This document shows positions 52,136-62,689 of a stretch of DNA of 64,000 nucleotides, in pieces. A program made the position numbers and the translations under genes. The stretch lies in contig JBCNJP010000027.1 of NCBI GenBank assembly GCA_039602395.1, positions 113,128,354 to 113,192,353 of the forward strand, written 5' to 3'. Positions within the stretch are counted from its first letter, which is position 1; each line of letters opens with the position of its first letter. A model generated the notes under the pieces. It was not told where the DNA came from. It did not search any database and saw only the letters and a program-made list of their open reading frames with translations. This DNA comes from Deinandra increscens subsp. villosa. Lineage: Eukaryota > Streptophyta > Magnoliopsida > Asterales > Asteraceae.

Positions 52136-55100
52136 ATGTCGGAGTTTCAAGCGTTTTCCGCGATTCAAAATACGATGCAAGCTATTATGAACTATGATAA
52201 TGAAATAGGAACAAGTCAGAAAGTTCCAAAATTACTCAGATTGGAAGATTATCATAGTTGGGTGAAGCGATTCAATGCATATGTTGGTGCAAATGATGTT
52301 GATTTTTGGATATCTTACAATAATCTATATGAGTATCCAACAGGACAAAATGGAAGGCCAGTTTTGCAACAAAGTCTTACTGGTGAGCAAAAGAAAGCAT
52401 ATCAAGCAGAACAAAAAGCTTATGGTGCTTTAACGATGGCATTACCTTCCGACTTATTACATCAGTTTTCTGCGTATACTTCTGCAAAAGAATTGTGGGA
52501 TGCAATTCAAAAACGATGTGAGGGTAATGATCAATTCAAGAAAAGCAAACAGAAGGTTCTAAGAAAAGAGTTCGACAATTTCAAGCATTATCCAGATGAG
52601 AATATTTCAAAGCTTATCACTAGGTTTTCACATTTGTTAAGTGAAATGGCTTTGGTTGGCATTAAAAAGGAAGAAGCTGATCTGAAAGAGAAGATACTAG
52701 AGGCATTACCTGAAAAATGGGAGAATTATGTAATGATGATTACTCATGATAAAGAATTTTCAGAATTGTCATTCATCAATTTAATTGAGCAGATACAAGC
52801 AAGAGATATGGAGTTGAGTGTCAACAAATCCATGCCTGCACAAGTACAGAATCCAGCTGCATATCGTGGTGAAAATGATTCTACCATAAATGCTAAAAAG
52901 GCAAACATTTACAGTGAAGGTCCTAGTACTGCATTTCTAGCTGGAAAAACTGAGAGTTATGGTGATTCTCCAGGTTGTACTTTTACAAGTCCAAACCGTT
53001 CATCAAAGTCTACAATTCCTGATAAGGCATCTGAGGATCTAGCTTCATTGTTATCTGCATTTATATCATCGTCAAATGGTTCAATTTTTGGGAAACTCGG
53101 AGAAGTTGATTTGGTTGCAAATGACTTAGGTGAGTTGAGTGATGATCATTTGAACGAGTTAGATTTACATTGGCAATTTGCTATGATTGTTGAACGAGGC
53201 AGGAGATACATGAAGAAGCATGGTAAACAATCTTTTATTCCAGGAGGAAAACTTGGATTGGATAAATCCAAAGTTAAGTGTTTCAAATGTTCACAAGTTG
53301 GACATTTTGCTCGTGAATGTAACAATTCAAAAGTATCTGCATCCTCGTCTTCAACAAACAATTCTAAATCACAAGCTTTGACTTCATACACGGCTGAAGG
53401 ATATGATTGGGACAGAGATATAGCAATAATTGAAGAGAGACAGAATCAGATAGCATTAACTGCAACTTTCAATGCAGATAGTTCTACAGATTCTATCTAC
53501 AAGACATCACCTGCCATGGTGTATAATGCTGATCTAAAACAATATGTTAAATTGTATCCTGATGAATCTGCACTTCTTGCCGAAGTTGGTTGTCACGAAT
53601 TACATGATTCAGATTCAGACACAAGTTCATGTGAAACAGTTGTGGAAGATGGTACCGCAGAAGTGACAAAAGAGTTTCAAGAAAAATATGAATCTTTGTT
53701 AGCAGAGAATGGTTTGATCTCTGAAGAACTCAAAGCTGTTAAAGCTGAATTAGAATGTTCACAACAAAGATGTGCTGATTTAGAAAGAATCAATACAGAA
53801 CTGGTTCAAAGTGCTGAAAAATGGGAAACTGAAGCAAAGGATGCTATTGGAGATTTTGATAATCTATTCGAGAAATCAACCGCTAGAGTGGAATCTCTTC
53901 TGAAGTCTAATGTTGAACTTCAAAAGGCTTTTGATGACGTTACTGCTGCTGAAAATGTTCAAAAAGCAGTGATTTCTGAATTACAAGATAGAGTTCTAGA
54001 ACTTAAAGAAGAACTTTCAAAGCTTAGAGATGAAAATGTTCAAGTTCGTGAGAAGAATGGAGTTTTAACAAAAGATGTTGCTTATTACACAAAGAAGTGG
54101 GAAAAAGTTCATGCTGAGTTAATGGAAATTTGTGATACAAAAAGACAACTAAAGTCAGAATACAATGAGTTGTCAGATCAATTTATTGATGTTCAAAAAG
54201 AATTGATGGATGCTCAAGTCAAGATTTCTGAGTTGAAAATTGAGATTCTTGTTCTTCAAAAACAAGTAAAGAATTCAGCTATGTCTCCTACTTTACTGAA
54301 TTACATTTACAATCAGGAGAAGAGTGACGATAGTGTGAAATTAGAGGATTTGCATTCTGTTCCAGCTCCGGTGGTTATCTTAAATCCTCCATCTGTGTCA
54401 CTTGATCCAAGAGCTGAATTGCAAGATTATTCTAAATTTGCAACTCCATCAAAGAAGAAGAAAAACAAATCTGAGAAACGGGAGAAGAAATTGGGTGAAG
54501 CTCCAAAGTTTGTCTCAAGTTCCAAAGTTTTGGAAGAGCAAAAGATTTGTGAGAAAGTTGATTCTGTTCCTTCATTTGTTATTGAAGAAGAAAAAGCTTT
54601 GCTTCAAAGTAACAACTTGAAAGATATTAAAGCTAAGTTCAATAGCGAGGCTAAAGAACGAAAAGTTCCAGAATCTTCTTCAAGTTCTTCAAAAATTCCA
54701 GGGTATAAACAAAAAGGCTTGGGTTATATTGTTAACGAAGAACCAGTTTCAACACTACCACAGAAGCAGCCAAAGGAGAAGGCTAAAGAGAAAGTTTCAG
54801 GTCATAAGAATCAATCAAAGCAAAAGACACAAAAGGTGTTCACATCAAAGAATGCTGATTATTATTCTGGAGGTTCGTCTTATAATTCTGGTTATTCTCC
54901 ACGAAGTCCACCTCCAAGGTATGATTCTTCAGATGATTTCTTTGATTCGTTTGGTTCAGAAAATATTTTTGGTTATCATGATGTGTTCAAACAAGACAAT
55001 AGAAATCTTAAGAATTTTGTTGATAAAAATCAAATTTTTGAATCAAATCTGGGTAGCAGTTCCCTTAATGTTTTTCACAGGAAGTGTTATGCATGTCCTA

Positions 55101-55402
55101 AACCAGGACACCTTGCTGCACAATGTCCTACGAATGCGAGCACTGACGCTTATGTGAACAAAACTGCTAAATATGTGGATTTAAATGGTCATATTTTTGA
55201 TGAACCACAACCGTCGATGTACAAAACAACTAGTAAGCCGTCTTGGGCAAAGACGCAAGTTGATAATTTTGTGGATTCATTGAAAAATTTTCAATCGCCC
55301 AAGATATGGAAACCACGAGTTGTTTCCATGGCAAACAAAGACCATGTTGAAGACACCGGGCGACCCGAGGCTGTTGACTCGGGCCGATCCCAAAACTACT
55401 AA
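52136..55402 (+). CDS. gag: Copia Gag, long form (F), only protein of the element
   Basis: 1088 codons from ATG 52136 (MSEFQAFSAIQ), chosen because E and G start at the same place; an in-frame start 13 codons upstream is less likely. Residues 20-240 are the capsid-like UBN2-type domain (VPKLLRLEDYHSWVKRF, LLHQFSAYTSAKELWDAIQK). A zinc knuckle CFKCSQVGHFAREC is at about residue 382. A coiled coil of about 200 residues lies at about 510-715. A Lys-rich region, Tyr/Ser low complexity near 900-930 and a second knuckle CYACPKPGHLAAQC at about 984 follow. No lesion. It would bind and package RNA. With no pol in cis the particle would need Pol from a relative such as E, whose Gag shares the same plan. 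Confidence 0.93.
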   Translation: MSEFQAFSAIQNTMQAIMNYDNEIGTSQKVPKLLRLEDYHSWVKRFNAYVGANDVDFWISYNNLYEYPTGQNGRPVLQQSLTGEQKKAYQAEQKAYGALTMALPSDLLHQFSAYTSAKELWDAIQKRCEGNDQFKKSKQKVLRKEFDNFKHYPDENISKLITRFSHLLSEMALVGIKKEEADLKEKILEALPEKWENYVMMITHDKEFSELSFINLIEQIQARDMELSVNKSMPAQVQNPAAYRGENDSTINAKKANIYSEGPSTAFLAGKTESYGDSPGCTFTSPNRSSKSTIPDKASEDLASLLSAFISSSNGSIFGKLGEVDLVANDLGELSDDHLNELDLHWQFAMIVERGRRYMKKHGKQSFIPGGKLGLDKSKVKCFKCSQVGHFARECNNSKVSASSSSTNNSKSQALTSYTAEGYDWDRDIAIIEERQNQIALTATFNADSSTDSIYKTSPAMVYNADLKQYVKLYPDESALLAEVGCHELHDSDSDTSSCETVVEDGTAEVTKEFQEKYESLLAENGLISEELKAVKAELECSQQRCADLERINTELVQSAEKWETEAKDAIGDFDNLFEKSTARVESLLKSNVELQKAFDDVTAAENVQKAVISELQDRVLELKEELSKLRDENVQVREKNGVLTKDVAYYTKKWEKVHAELMEICDTKRQLKSEYNELSDQFIDVQKELMDAQVKISELKIEILVLQKQVKNSAMSPTLLNYIYNQEKSDDSVKLEDLHSVPAPVVILNPPSVSLDPRAELQDYSKFATPSKKKKNKSEKREKKLGEAPKFVSSSKVLEEQKICEKVDSVPSFVIEEEKALLQSNNLKDIKAKFNSEAKERKVPESSSSSSKIPGYKQKGLGYIVNEEPVSTLPQKQPKEKAKEKVSGHKNQSKQKTQKVFTSKNADYYSGGSSYNSGYSPRSPPPRYDSSDDFFDSFGSENIFGYHDVFKQDNRNLKNFVDKNQIFESNLGSSSLNVFHRKCYACPKPGHLAAQCPTNASTDAYVNKTAKYVDLNGHIFDEPQPSMYKTTSKPSWAKTQVDNFVDSLKNFQSPKIWKPRVVSMANKDHVEDTGRPEAVDSGRSQNY

Positions 55403-55423
55403 TGTTTTATCTGGTGTCTGCAG
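55396..55423 (+). promoter_or_regulatory. Branch-point and splice-acceptor-like sequence at the gag stop (F)
   Basis: CTACTAAT (55396-55403) contains the gag TAA. A T-rich run and TCTGCAG (CAG 55421-55423) follow about 20 bases on. Behind it GTTTCTTCAAGAAGACC matches the first pol codons of G. The same layout stands between gag and pol in E. A donor-like CTGGTAGGT lies in the leader at about 51563. Confidence 0.45.
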
Positions 55424-55614
55424 GTTTCTTCAAGAAGACCTGTCATGCGTGTGTTGCTGATAGTGAAGAACTTGCTTAATTTAGTGTTTCAATGACATAT
55501 CATTTTCAAATGTTTTTCAACCGATTTTTTCCAAAACTACAACTGCAACGTGTCAGTGTTGGTCGATCAATTTTCTTTCTTGATTCATATGTTTACATTT
55601 TGTAGTTGTCCATA

Positions 55615-55680
55615 TTTTTAGGGGGAGAAAATTGAAAATTCAAAAAATAGTGTTTGTTTGAATTTTAGGGGGAGAAATTG
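55615..55680 (+). other. Two internal purine tracts after gag (F)
   Basis: TTTTTAGGGGGAGAAAA (55615-55631) and TTTTAGGGGGAGAAATTG (55663-55680), 1.4 kb before the true 3' tract. G has one after its gag (26839-26827), and E has TTTTAGGAGGAGAA after pol (18354-18341). Confidence 0.6.
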
Positions 55681-55999
55681 AAAAATATAAAAAAAAAAGA
55701 AGTAAAAAATTGAGAAATTGATCCGACAAAAGCGAGAAATGATGGTACATCAGCATATATGTTATCTGCCATGGATAGATTAAGTCTAAAGGCTGTAGGT
55801 ACTTGCATAATCTGTGAATGTGCATGACTAATCTGATATTTGCAAGTAAGATATAAACATAAAGCTTGCCTGATGATTTTTGGTTATTTGCTTCTTGATG
55901 AATGCTGTGTGATGATTCCAAAATAGAATAAAGAGATATCCTGATGAATGCATGTTTTCATTTTGCAAAAATTTCAACTTGTTTGATTTTCTTTATTTT

Positions 56000-56241
56000 G
56001 TCAAACGATCGACCTTTCTCTGCGTATCGAAAGATCGACCTGATTGGTGTTCGTTTGACGTTCTGCTTTATTTTCTTTGGTGTTTCGTATAATCCATCGG
56101 ACTTTCTCTGCGTGTACGGGAGTACCGACCTGATTGTTGTTGGATTATACAATTTCTGCTTTATTTTATATTTCTTATTTTCCTAAACAATCGGACTTTC
56201 TCTGCGTGCTCACAAGCCGACCTGATTGTTGTTTGTTTAGG
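56000..56241 (+). ncRNA. Triple-hairpin RNA element (F copy)
   Basis: Hairpin 1 is 56000-56059, hairpin 2 is 56087-56150 and hairpin 3 is 56182-56241. Outer stems are GTCAAACGA/TCGTTTGAC, GTATAATCCA/TGGATTATAC and CCTAAACAA/TTGTTTAGG, each perfect and each different. The core is shared: TCGG, CTTTCTCTGCGT, an apical stem, CGAC, CTGA, TGTTGT. TCGG pairs with CTGA, leaving a pyrimidine-rich loop on the 5' side and a TGTTGT bulge on the 3' side. Apical loops are GAAA and GGGA (GNRA) in the first two. Each hairpin is followed by TTCTGCTTTATTTT. I know of no described RNA family like it. Confidence 0.75.
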
Positions 56242-57050
56242 GTTCTGCTTTATTTTTGCATGACTTATCAAGGATGATTAAATCTCTAAGAAAGTTGGTT
56301 TTATATGATAAATATGATGATTTGCCAGTATTTCTGATAGAGTGGAGGCCGAGTTATCAGTGCATGATAAAATTACCTTAAGCATATCTGAAAACGATAA
56401 AAAATGATTGGTGCATGCTGAAATAAACATAAATGTTGTATTTGCGATTATCTTGGCTTGCATGCTGATTAAGACCGAAATTGAAATGTGCTAGATGCGT
56501 TATGTCTGATATGATCTCGTGTCGTGATCTTTCTTGCAAAATACCAAAAATAGAGTGTAATTTTGTATTGCGTTTATATTTTCATTTTAGTAAAAATCAA
56601 AAAGATTTTTGGTGTGTTTTAGCATAACTGTGAAAAATCAAAAAGATTTTAGGTGTGTTTTGATCTAAAGTTTCTAAAAGTCAAAAAAAATTTATTTCTT
56701 AGTTGTTTTCGATTGATCAACACTTGATACAAAATCAAAATTTCAAAATCAATTTCTTGGATTCTCAAAGAGAAGTTTTGCACCAAGATTAAATTAATTT
56801 TGGAAATTCAAAGAAAATTCTGCACTTTTGTCTTCTAAAGTCGCAGGTTCTGTGTGTCAAGACTCGAGCATGGTGTAAAGAGGGAGTTTGTTATATCTTT
56901 CTCAAGTGGATCTTGATGATCAAAGTTGTTTCAAGTAGAGATCCAGCCATGCAAGCTCTGTTTCTTACAAGATTTCAAGTTGAAGATCTGATGCAGCAAT
57001 GTTGAAGATTGAAGACTAGAGATTTTGTTAGACTAGATACACTACACGTT
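56242..57050 (+). other. 3' noncoding tail of F
   Basis: No ORF. Holds the block shared with E, G and H (ATATGATCTCGTGTCGTGAT at about 56508) and two near copies of AAAAAGATTTTTGGTGTGTTT at 56588-56660. Confidence 0.75.
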
Positions 57051-57061
57051 AAGGGGGAGTT
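57051..57061 (+). other. Polypurine tract of F
   Basis: AAGGGGGAGTT directly before the 3' LTR. Confidence 0.88.
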
Positions 57062-57413
57062 TGTTAGAGCATATTCCTATGCCACGATGTGTCTCGTGTA
57101 TTGTATCTATGTAATGAGAGCAACTGTGTGAGTCTAGTTAGGCTGCGGCGTATCACATGGTCCGCCGGACCAGTTGGTGCTGCGTATCAGTTGATACGCT
57201 GGTTGATACGCCGGTCAGTCTAAGTTACCTATAAATAGGTAGCTTGTGTAGAATGTAGAGGACTCTTGATATATTCTACACTTCTGTGTGTGTTTCTGTG
57301 TGTGTGCTCTCAAGGCTTATTAATACAAATTCCATTTGTATTTACTTGTTTGATCTTATCTTCATCTCATTATCACGTGATTAGCAAACGATCCATCGCT
57401 CCATGATTTTTCA
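57062..57413 (+). repeat. 3' LTR of element F (352 bp)
   Basis: Same sequence as 51062-51413, exactly 6000 bases away. GATTG follows. Confidence 0.94.
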
Positions 57414-58129
57414 GATTGAGAATTCCGAAAATGTTTTAAATAAAAATTTCATCTTTAATATTTTCATATGTGTATATCTTTTTAGTAATTTAGGCACACT
57501 TTTATCTTTTTACGAAAGTGAATTCGGTAAATAGTGGCGCCTCCGCAAACCCATTCCATTTATTTGAGCTAAAAAAAAGAATAAAATACCGAAGCCTATG
57601 TGTTTCCCTTTGGGATAGCGACTTGAAGGATACGCCTCTAGGTTAGGTAATGGGCTAAATACCCTATGTGCTACCCATCGGGCTCGCTACTCAGTGGATG
57701 CTCCTCTAGGTGAAGTCCAATTCTATTTAAAAAAAATGAAATAAAAAAAAATGAAAAAAAAGATGAAAAAATATAGCTCAAATAAAAATTCATCCATTCA
57801 TTCATGCAATTCCACTATTAAAAAGATATATGTGTACATAAATATTAAGATGCCTAAAAAATATAAAATAGGATTAGGATGAATCGAAAGGCTTAAGTGT
57901 GGGACCCATTAGGTTAAATGATGTAATATAATAAAAAATGAATATTTAATGCATTTGGGGCTGAATGGTCGGTGGTTGGGTTTATCGGATCGAAATACCG
58001 GTAATCGAGCTAGGCTATATGTGACATAGATAATTGAGATGTGAAATTGGATTGGAATAATTGAAAGTATTAGAAGTTGAGTCCCTGGTTATGATTCCAT
58101 TTGCGGTATTTTTCGAAAATGAAAAAAGA
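57414..58129 (+). other. Noncoding interior of J, right of F
   Basis: A-rich and T-rich, no ORF. It contains a GTGTGGGACC run and other purine stretches, and leads to the purine tract of J. Confidence 0.65.
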
Positions 58130-58146
58130 GTAAGTGTGGGGATGTT
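58130..58146 (+). other. Polypurine tract of J
   Basis: GTAAGTGTGGGGATGTT directly before the 3' LTR start TGATGTGTCG. Confidence 0.7.
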
Positions 58147-58230
58147 TGATGTGTCGTAAACACATCTTATTTTCCCGTGTATTTTGTATAATATTTGAGT
58201 CGGTTTTGAGTCATTTTTATTTAGTATTTT
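58147..58230 (+). repeat. 3' LTR of element J, left part
   Basis: Matches 46875-46958 with about two changes. K is inserted after ATTTT (58226-58230). Confidence 0.85.
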
Positions 58231-58758
58231 TGTAAGGATCGAAATAACCCGAACACGATATCACAACCACTAGTGAATGTGCGGAATCCAAACACTAGAG
58301 TGATTCCAGAAGAAATGAGAACAATATTGAAAAGCAATAACAATAAACGTAAAAAGCACAAACCGATTGAGAAGAAACACTTTACTATTGATCTTGCTTG
58401 CCACACACTTGTCGAAATTCTCAAAGAGAATTTCGAGATCACAAAATCGCCAAACACCTTTAGAATCACCCACCCTAATTACAAGATTAACCTATCTATA
58501 TATAGGGGAAGATTAGCTTGGAAAACAGGCTAATCTATCTTTGGTAACCCTAATTAACATAAAATTCCCGTATTTGACTTTAATGGCCCATAAAAGTCCA
58601 CCTAAACTCATTCTAAATGAGCCCAAACATGTCTAAATTGACCCAATGACCCAATATAACCATAACCCAACTTATTTTCACCTATTCTAACACATAGGCC
58701 TTCAAAATAATCCGCCAAAGGATAATTTAATACACAAGCCACAAATTATTCCCTTACA
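58231..58758 (-). repeat. 3' LTR of element K (528 bp)
   Basis: TGTAAGG to CCTTACA, a 7-base inverted terminal repeat. It contains a perfect 11-bp inverted repeat (TCGAAATTCTC / GAGAATTTCGA) at 58412-58436. Confidence 0.92.
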
Positions 58759-58773
58759 ATCTTCCCCTTGGCT
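58759..58773 (-). other. Polypurine tract of K
   Basis: Minus-strand CCAAGGGGAAGAT directly before the 3' LTR. Confidence 0.75.
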
Positions 58774-60900
58774 TGTGATATTAAATGTCTTCTTCTTTCA
58801 ATCTTCAGACTTGCAGTCTTCTTCTTTGGCTTGAACATGGGTTGATGAAGATTCTTTTCTTTTACAATCTTCATTGGGCAGCATGTGGGATGATTGATGG
58901 CTCTTTCTCTTTATCAGCATCAGCTTGAACTGCAAATGATGAACAAGTAATGAGAGGAGGATTCTCAAATACTTGCTTATTCTTGATAACTATTGAGTCA
59001 TTGCTGAATCAGTAGTAACTGTCTTGACTTGCTTGTGACTTCAGAGGACAAATTTTGAAAACCTCTGTCTTGGCATTTTTGAATTTCTTGTTGTGACTGC
59101 TCTGCATCTTTTCTTCAATTAGCTTCCCCTAAACTTGAGAACGGTGTCTTTAGAAGCTTTACTTGAACAACCAACAAACTTCCCTGAGCATAGGGTAAGT
59201 CCTTTTCCGGCTGGTTCTTCATCCTGACATGCACAACATGGAACAAACACTAACCAGACAATGATGACTGGTTATCGAGTTAGCATTATTTAACCAAACA
59301 ACTTCCCCTGAACCCGAGGGGGATATCACACCTTTTTTGCACAAAACCCAAAAAAAACTTATTAAAATCTTAAATTAATCTGGCCATGGTTGAAAAAACA
59401 AAAAATAGAAAACTTAAGATAGCACAAAAGAACAATAAAAATAAAAAAATAAAAACAAACATACCAAATTACTAAACGAGAAGGTTCCGATGGGATCAAA
59501 CCGTATGAATCTGACCGAGGAACCCTTTTCAGCTTCTGTTACTCGAACACGTCCAGGTGATTGCCAATATACTGATCCACTTTAAACTCTAACCCTTTTC
59601 TTTATCAGGTTGTTTGTCACTTTATTATCTTTTATTGGTGCATTAAATATGAACAGCAAGTGGGTTTCAACAAATCCTAGGTACATGTTATTACACACTA
59701 TCAAGCACATAAATTCCCTACCACATATTTTCACAACCTGATCCAGAAGTTTGAAACTGAGCTCGAGACTTGGTTGAGAAGAGAAAGAATAGATCACAAA
59801 GATTTTTTGGGTATAATATACAAAGTCAACTGAATTTTTGAAGCATTTTTGATAATGCTCTCATCAGTGACAAAGGCTCAGGGTTTTGGACACTAGAGGG
59901 TCTCTTTTGATTGTGCGCATTGGCATCTTTTTGGTTTAACATATAATTTTTTTTATTTTTTTATTATATATTTTTTTATTTTAGGTGATCTAGAAGCACG
60001 TATGCATGGACAACTCCAGGTCATTGCTCACGCAAAGCAGAGGAGAGCCTTACATACACGCGAAGCATCCCCAGGTCATTGCTCACGCAAAGCAGAGGGG
60101 ACACCGACTTTTTGAGCTCATTTTCACACTCTTGGAGACAAGCGTGTGTATCGGGAACTTGAACATGCAGTCAAATAGAAATGCAATTAACCTAAGTGAC
60201 GTTACCCAACAAACTGCCATACGTTATCTTTAAGTGTGTAACACATACCTTTTCAGATTTAAGAGCCGAGCCTACCAGCATATCACCATGGATCATGTCT
60301 TTCACATCTGCCTTACGCGTGTCTGCCATCTCCAAAACGGAAGTTTATTTCACTTCCCACCTTCTCAAACGCACAAAAGATTAAAAATTAAAAAGCACAA
60401 TTTTTTTTAGGGGTCAACTATTTCATCTTTTCTATTCTTCCCCTTGCTTTTTGATTTTTAAAATCAACACACGTTTTTTCTTTTTTTTTTTTTTTTTATA
60501 CGCACACACAGACACATCACTAAATATCAAATAAATTTGGCCAAGCTAACCTTCAAAGTTTATCTTTTGAGAATTTTTTCAGATTTGGGTTTTGTTTCAT
60601 GCACAACCATACTTCACATCAGATTTGCCAAGACACAAACAATTCAGACAGTGTTACCTTTTCAGCTGATCTTTTCAGATTTACCTCTCAAATAGAGACA
60701 TACCCTCCATTGAAACCTTCATGTCATGTAGTAGAGAGATGCCTCCTATCATGTGCCTGGAACAATCACTTTCATAAACAAATAAGTTAATGGAAGTCCT
60801 CCTTGACTGTTCCTGCACAAGGTGAGAGATCAATTAGCAATAAGTACCCAGGCCATTGTGGTTCTGGGTATACCTGAAGAGTCAGTGAAAGAAATTTCTT
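58774..60900 (-). other. 3' noncoding region of K
   Basis: No pol motif in any frame. Several minus-strand purine tracts resemble the true one (TTTAGGGGAAGC near 59125, TTCAGGGGAAGT near 59300, CAAGGGGAAGAA near 60440). A direct repeat of 28 bases starting CCAGGTCATTGCTCACGC is at 60016 and 60071, and a T-run is at 60480-60500. Confidence 0.65.
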
Positions 60901-62657
60901 TTAAAAACATTCCCTTGGTAACATCAGGGATTGGGGGTGTGGCTGCCTTGGTTGGACTGAGAATGTCCTTTTTGTTGACATCTCTGGGTTTGTGATTTTC
61001 TTTCCCAAAACCTGTGGTTTTCTCGGTGGATTCTTATTAGGATTTCGAACTCTTATTTCTTGAAATTGTTTGGAGTGTTTCTTGTACACTCCAGTAGGCT
61101 TGAAATACAAGTTCACAACTTTTGAAACATTCCACCTGTCATCCTTCCTCCAACCATTTGATTTAGCTGAACCAACTGGATTTGGATGGATGGGTGATTT
61201 TGAAACAGTTTTGAAAACAGATTTTAAAACTGTTTTTGGGGATTCAGCAGATTTTGGTCTCCAAGCTGTTTTCACAGATTTCTGAGATGCTTTGTTTTCT
61301 TTAAAAATGTTCTTTGGCCGTTGCTTAGGAGCCTTGGGTTTCTGCTGAGCTTTGTGACTCTGAGGTGCTTGTTTCTGCACCTTGGGTTTTGATGGACCGG
61401 GCCTTGGAGTTGGATCACTTTGTTTCTGGGTCCTTGGACTGGGTCTCTGATGAACCCTTTTGGGATAATAGGGGTCATAGGGCCGGTATAAACAGTTTCT
61501 TGCCACGTGTCCTAATCTACCACAGACATGGCAAGATTGTTTCTTTGGGTATGCGGGAGCCTGTGGTTGGTTACGCCCAGTGGAAATCCAAGTTGGTTTT
61601 GAACAATTTTTGTGGATCTAATGGGTTTTACCGTAGGGCTTTGTGGTTAACATGTACTCCCGCTGAACCGGCTTAAACTGGTCATATGCTGAACTGATCT
61701 CTGGGTACGGGACAAAATCATGAGGTCTAAGGTCCCGCACTTTCTGCACATTTTGGTCATGACAGTCATTCTTATTTTCAGTAGGTTTCACACCGAACAC
61801 CCCACCATTTGTGAGTTTAGGACCAGCAACCTGTGGTCCCTTATCCCTTCTTAAAATTTTAACAGTTCTTAAGGGTTTCACCGCTTTAGCATCACATTTA
61901 CCAAAAGTAAACACACCACAATCAGACGATTTTGCAAACAAAACAGACTCAGAAGTTGTGGACTCAGACTGAACAGAAGATTCAGGTTTTCCAAAATTAA
62001 AATTTTTGTGAAGATCATTAGAACTGGAACTCTCAGAAGACTCCTTGCTATCCACAACCCCTGCTTCTTTATTGCCTTTATCTGCACAACAAGTAGAACT
62101 GTTAGTAAGGTTAGAAACAGGAGCAGAAATTTTAATGGGACAAGCTGCCAGTTTCTTTTCAGGGGCATCGGTACTGTGTGACTGGACTTTTCATCTTTTT
62201 CTTCAGTGCCGAGGCCCAAACCAGAGTTGGCTTTTAGATGACGCATTCAAGCGTCTGTATTGTAGAAAAGTGAACTAGCTTTCATCATTTCTGAGACAAT
62301 TTTATCGTTTCGCTCAACTTTGGTTTGAGATGTTTCTAATTGACCTTTAAGTTGATCAAGTTCAGTTTTTAATGTGACTATCTCTTCATTAGCAACTCTT
62401 AGATATGTGGTTTTGTTACTCAAGTCCCTTTGAAGATTTTTTATGTCAATTTTGGCAGCTTCTAATTTCTCACTTAATGTTTTAGTCCTACCTTTGTATT
62501 CTCTCAAGTCTCTATCAGAATATTCACGATTTAATGTTTCATTGAAAAACTTATTTTGCCATTCTTGAGACTCATTAAATATAGTTTGACATTTAGGGTT
62601 AAGACATACCTCAGAGCTGCTGGCAGATACAGAATTACCTGGAAGAAAGGATGCCAT
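60901..62657 (-). pseudogene. Copia-type Gag of K, broken
   Basis: From ATG 62657 (MASFLPGNSV). Residues 20-135 form a coiled coil (EKLEAAKIDIKNLQRDLSNK). The frame stops at 62247, and a later part continues in other frames (Ser-rich, then a Gly/Lys stretch to 61618). A further frame holds a zinc knuckle CHVCGRLGHVARNC (61533-61492) and a Pro/Lys/Gln-rich basic tail to 60901. The usual capsid-like domain is not seen upstream of the coiled coil, so the N-terminal half may be lost. It is a decayed Gag fragment. Confidence 0.7.
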
Positions 62658-62689
62658 GAATGTCTTTGATTGAACTTCTGGATCAAATA

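Larger units (their letters stand above)
51062..57413 (+). mobile_element. Intact gag-only copia element F
   Basis: 6352 bp. LTRs of 352 bp at 51062 and 57062 are identical by eye. The target duplication is GATTG (51057-51061 and 57414-57418). It contains the initiator-Met primer site, a leader word array, one intact gag of 1088 codons, a noncoding tail with three hairpins and a purine tract. No protease, integrase, RT or RNase H is present between 55402 and 57051. It must have used enzymes from another element, and very recently. Confidence 0.94.

Noticed and set aside
56000..56241. Hammerhead ribozyme or retrozyme
   Set aside because: The core lacks the CUGANGA and GAAA strands in hammerhead arrangement. 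GAAA appears only as an apical loop in some hairpins.
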